NCBI GenBank assembly: GCA_028284845.1
Contig: JANQQY010000554.1
Span: 1 to 5,392, forward strand
Source: Spirochaetales bacterium
Lineage (GTDB): Bacteria; Spirochaetota; Spirochaetia; DSM-27196; SLST01
Reading direction: 5' to 3'
DNA: 5,392 bases
The notes under the pieces were generated by a model that was not told the origin of the DNA, ran no database searches, and worked only from the letters and a program-made list of their open reading frames with translations. Position numbers and translations under genes: made by a program. Of this stretch, positions 3,818-5,392 are shown piece by piece (the stretch's first letter is position 1; the number at the start of each line of letters is the position of its first letter).

Positions 3818-5068
3818 ATGAAACCCAAAGACGAAGCCCGACGCCAACTCGCTGAGATCGAATCGATTGCTCACGAGATCGCTCCGTCCGAGCAGCTCTA
3901 TGAACTGCTGCTACGGTCAGTCGCGAGCGAGACCCCGCTTCGCGTCAAGTACGGTATCGACCCGACCAACCCCAACATCCACATAGGCCATCTCGTCCCG
4001 TGTAGGCTACTCCGCCTCTTTCAAGAGCTCGGACACATCGCGGTGCTCATCGTTGGCGACTACACCGCGCAGATCGGCGATCCAACGGGGCGCAACGAGG
4101 AGCGCCCCGTGCTATCGCCGGAGAGAGTTCGTGAGAATGCGCGTCTCTATGCCGATCAGCTCTACCGCGTCATCGATCAGGACAAGTCGGAGCTCCACAT
4201 GCAGTCTTCCTGGTACCGGGAAATGCCGCTCGAGCAGGTGCTCGGCCTCATGTCGTCATTCTCCGTCGCACAGATGATGGCGCACGAGACCTTCCGGTCG
4301 CGGCAGGACCGAGGCGAGCGGCTCTCACTTCACGAGTTGATGTACCCGCTGCTTCAAGCCTACGACTCGGTCGCCATCGCCGCAGACGTGGAGATTGGCG
4401 GTACCGACCAGCTTTTCAATTGCCTCTGCGGCCGCGACCTACAACGCACGATTGGTGAAGCGCCTCAGGTGGTTGTCACCGTTCCCCTCCTGTCAGGTCC
4501 GGACGGGCGCAAGATGAGCAAGTCGGCGGGAAATCATCTGCCGGTGAACGCCCCGGCTACGGAGGTGGTTGGTAAGGTCATGTCGATCCCGGACACGCTG
4601 ATCCAGGAGTATGTCAACCTCGCGACGACCTGGAGCCCGATCGAGAAGGCGACGCTTGTTGCCGCACTAGATCCGGATGGGTCAAATGCAAAGCAGACAA
4701 AGACTCGGATTGCTCGCAACATAGCTGCGTTCTTGTGCGGAGCCAAAGAGGCGGATGCTGCGATCGCGGAGTTTGATCGCGTCCATTCGCGAGGGGGGAT
4801 ACCACGCGATCTTCCGAGCCTCGAACTCGATACGTCGGGCATTCTGATCGTAGACCTCCTTGTGAGTGCTAAACTGGCCCAATCCAAGAGCGAGGCGAGA
4901 CGACTCATAACGCAGGGCGGTGTGCAACTTGACGGCGAGCGGGTAACCGATCTGACGCACCACCTCTCTCCCGGACCAGGGAGTACGGTTGTGCTTCAGG
5001 TAGGTAAGCGTCGGTTTCTCTCGTTGACTTCCCGTCGTTGGGGCGATCTGGACGGGAGGCGTGATTGA
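3818..5068 (+). CDS. tyrS: Tyrosyl-tRNA synthetase, type 2 (EC 6.1.1.1)
   Basis: This class I aminoacyl-tRNA synthetase has 416 residues, of normal length. It activates tyrosine with ATP and charges tRNA-Tyr in the cytoplasm, usually as a dimer. The Rossmann catalytic domain carries HIGH at 55-58 (NIHIGHL) and KMSKS at 232-236 (GRKMSKSAG). Tyrosine-pocket motifs are YGIDPT (45-50), YPLLQAYDS (176-184) and VEIGGTDQLFN (191-201). The IDPT and GGTDQLFN forms mark the type 2 group (Bacillus TyrZ, Thermus and many Proteobacteria) rather than the type 1 GADPT/GGSDQ form. The C-terminal S4 RNA-binding domain spans about 345-396 (AKLAQSKSEARRLITQGGVQLDGE). All key residues are present, so it should be active. 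Expression is probably controlled by the leader peptide and terminator upstream. The next gene has its own promoter. Confidence 0.98.
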   Translation: MKPKDEARRQLAEIESIAHEIAPSEQLYELLLRSVASETPLRVKYGIDPTNPNIHIGHLVPCRLLRLFQELGHIAVLIVGDYTAQIGDPTGRNEERPVLSPERVRENARLYADQLYRVIDQDKSELHMQSSWYREMPLEQVLGLMSSFSVAQMMAHETFRSRQDRGERLSLHELMYPLLQAYDSVAIAADVEIGGTDQLFNCLCGRDLQRTIGEAPQVVVTVPLLSGPDGRKMSKSAGNHLPVNAPATEVVGKVMSIPDTLIQEYVNLATTWSPIEKATLVAALDPDGSNAKQTKTRIARNIAAFLCGAKEADAAIAEFDRVHSRGGIPRDLPSLELDTSGILIVDLLVSAKLAQSKSEARRLITQGGVQLDGERVTDLTHHLSPGPGSTVVLQVGKRRFLSLTSRRWGDLDGRRD

Positions 5069-5094
5069 CCTCTCATTCGTCGCGGACGTACTTT
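5065..5094 (+). promoter_or_regulatory. Predicted promoter of the GNAT gene, overlapping the tyrS stop codon
   Basis: TTGACC (5065-5070, containing the tyrS TGA) and TACTTT (5089-5094) are separated by 18 bp. Transcription would begin near 5101, giving a leader of about 18 nt with the ribosome binding site. Found by eye. Confidence 0.5.
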
Positions 5095-5108
5095 CGCGAC
5101 CAGAAGGC

Positions 5109-5114
5109 AGGAGG
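5109..5114 (+). promoter_or_regulatory. Ribosome binding site of the GNAT gene
   Basis: AGGAGG, four bases (CGAG) before the ATG at 5119; it supports this start. Confidence 0.75.
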
Positions 5115-5118
5115 CGAG

Positions 5119-5392
5119 ATGACCATTGCGAGGGTGGAGACGATAGAGGAGTCGAAGGCGATCTCACGGCTTGCGGTGCAGGTATTTGGCCCGGTCAGCT
5201 GGCTGATTGTTCCCGGCAAACCCAAATGGGCCTATCACGCCAAGGACGAGAATGGTGAGCTTCTAGGCGGTCTAATCCTGAAAAAGCTCGGCGAAGGGGT
5301 TGGCGTCGTCGAGTGGATATTTGTTGCCAAAGCGGGACGCGGGCAGGGGCTGGGCCCAAAGCTCCTCGATGTGGGAGTACAGGCGCTGGAAG
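5119..5392 (+). CDS. GNAT-family N-acetyltransferase, 5' part only (truncated by the window edge)
   Basis: The frame from the ATG at 5119 is open for 91 codons to the window edge. The N-terminal half forms the expected strands and helices, including GELLGGLILKKLGEG. It is followed by VEWIFVAKAGRGQGLGPKLLD (about residues 64-84). This is GNAT motif A: strand beta-4, then the acetyl-CoA pyrophosphate-binding loop R-G-Q-G-L-G and the next helix. GNAT enzymes transfer an acyl group from acyl-CoA to an amine; the substrate cannot be told from this fragment. The loop comes early in the protein (residue about 73), which is normal for a GNAT domain of 140-160 residues. It lies 50 bp after tyrS with its own promoter and ribosome binding site. 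Confidence 0.85.
   Translation, partial: MTIARVETIEESKAISRLAVQVFGPVSWLIVPGKPKWAYHAKDENGELLGGLILKKLGEGVGVVEWIFVAKAGRGQGLGPKLLDVGVQALE

Noticed and set aside
5050..5075. GAGG...CCTC hairpin at the end of tyrS as a terminator
   Set aside because: The stem is only four to five base pairs with a long loop and no T run follows.
1..5392. Mobile elements, CRISPR arrays, tRNA genes, toxin-antitoxin or defence systems
   Set aside because: I saw no transposase, integrase, direct-repeat array, tRNA-like cloverleaf or known defence domain. All frames of note are housekeeping or regulatory genes.

Overview
The window is about 5.4 kb of gene-dense DNA of moderate to high GC. It carries eight protein genes, the first and last cut by the window edges, plus a short leader-peptide gene. 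The style points to an actinobacterium (Actinomycetota), but there is no rRNA to fix this. The clues are an N-terminally charged DUF1801 protein, an ArsR-SRPBCC pair of actinobacterial type, and several start codons that sit 6-7 nt behind a -10 box with no Shine-Dalgarno (SD) sequence (leaderless mRNAs). Genes inside operons, or with a true 5' UTR, instead have strong SD sites.

Left part (1-1897): a truncated DUF1801 gene on the minus strand diverges from a MarR-family regulator on the plus strand. Their 65-bp spacer holds a perfect inverted repeat, CTTGAT-T-ATCAAG, which overlaps the predicted promoter of the DUF1801 gene and ends four bases before the marR start. An SGNH/GDSL hydrolase follows, with its own predicted leaderless promoter.

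Middle part (1913-3593): a tightly coupled three-gene operon encodes an ArsR-type repressor, an SRPBCC/AHSA1 protein and an AlkD-like HEAT-repeat DNA alkylation repair protein. Both junctions are 4-bp ATGA overlaps. An 18-bp perfect palindrome covers the predicted transcription start and the ArsR start codon, which suggests direct autorepression.

Right part (3594-5392): a tyrosyl-tRNA synthetase gene (type 2, HIGH and KMSKS intact) is preceded by a 32-codon leader peptide gene with four consecutive Tyr codons, then by a perfect intrinsic terminator ending 16 nt before the tyrS start codon. This is the layout of ribosome-mediated transcription attenuation in response to tyrosyl-tRNA, and it is the most interesting element here. 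The leader gene itself looks leaderless. After tyrS, a GNAT acetyltransferase with its own promoter runs off the right edge.

All promoter, operator and RNA-pairing calls were made by eye. Function calls rest on motif and family recognition, not on a database search.
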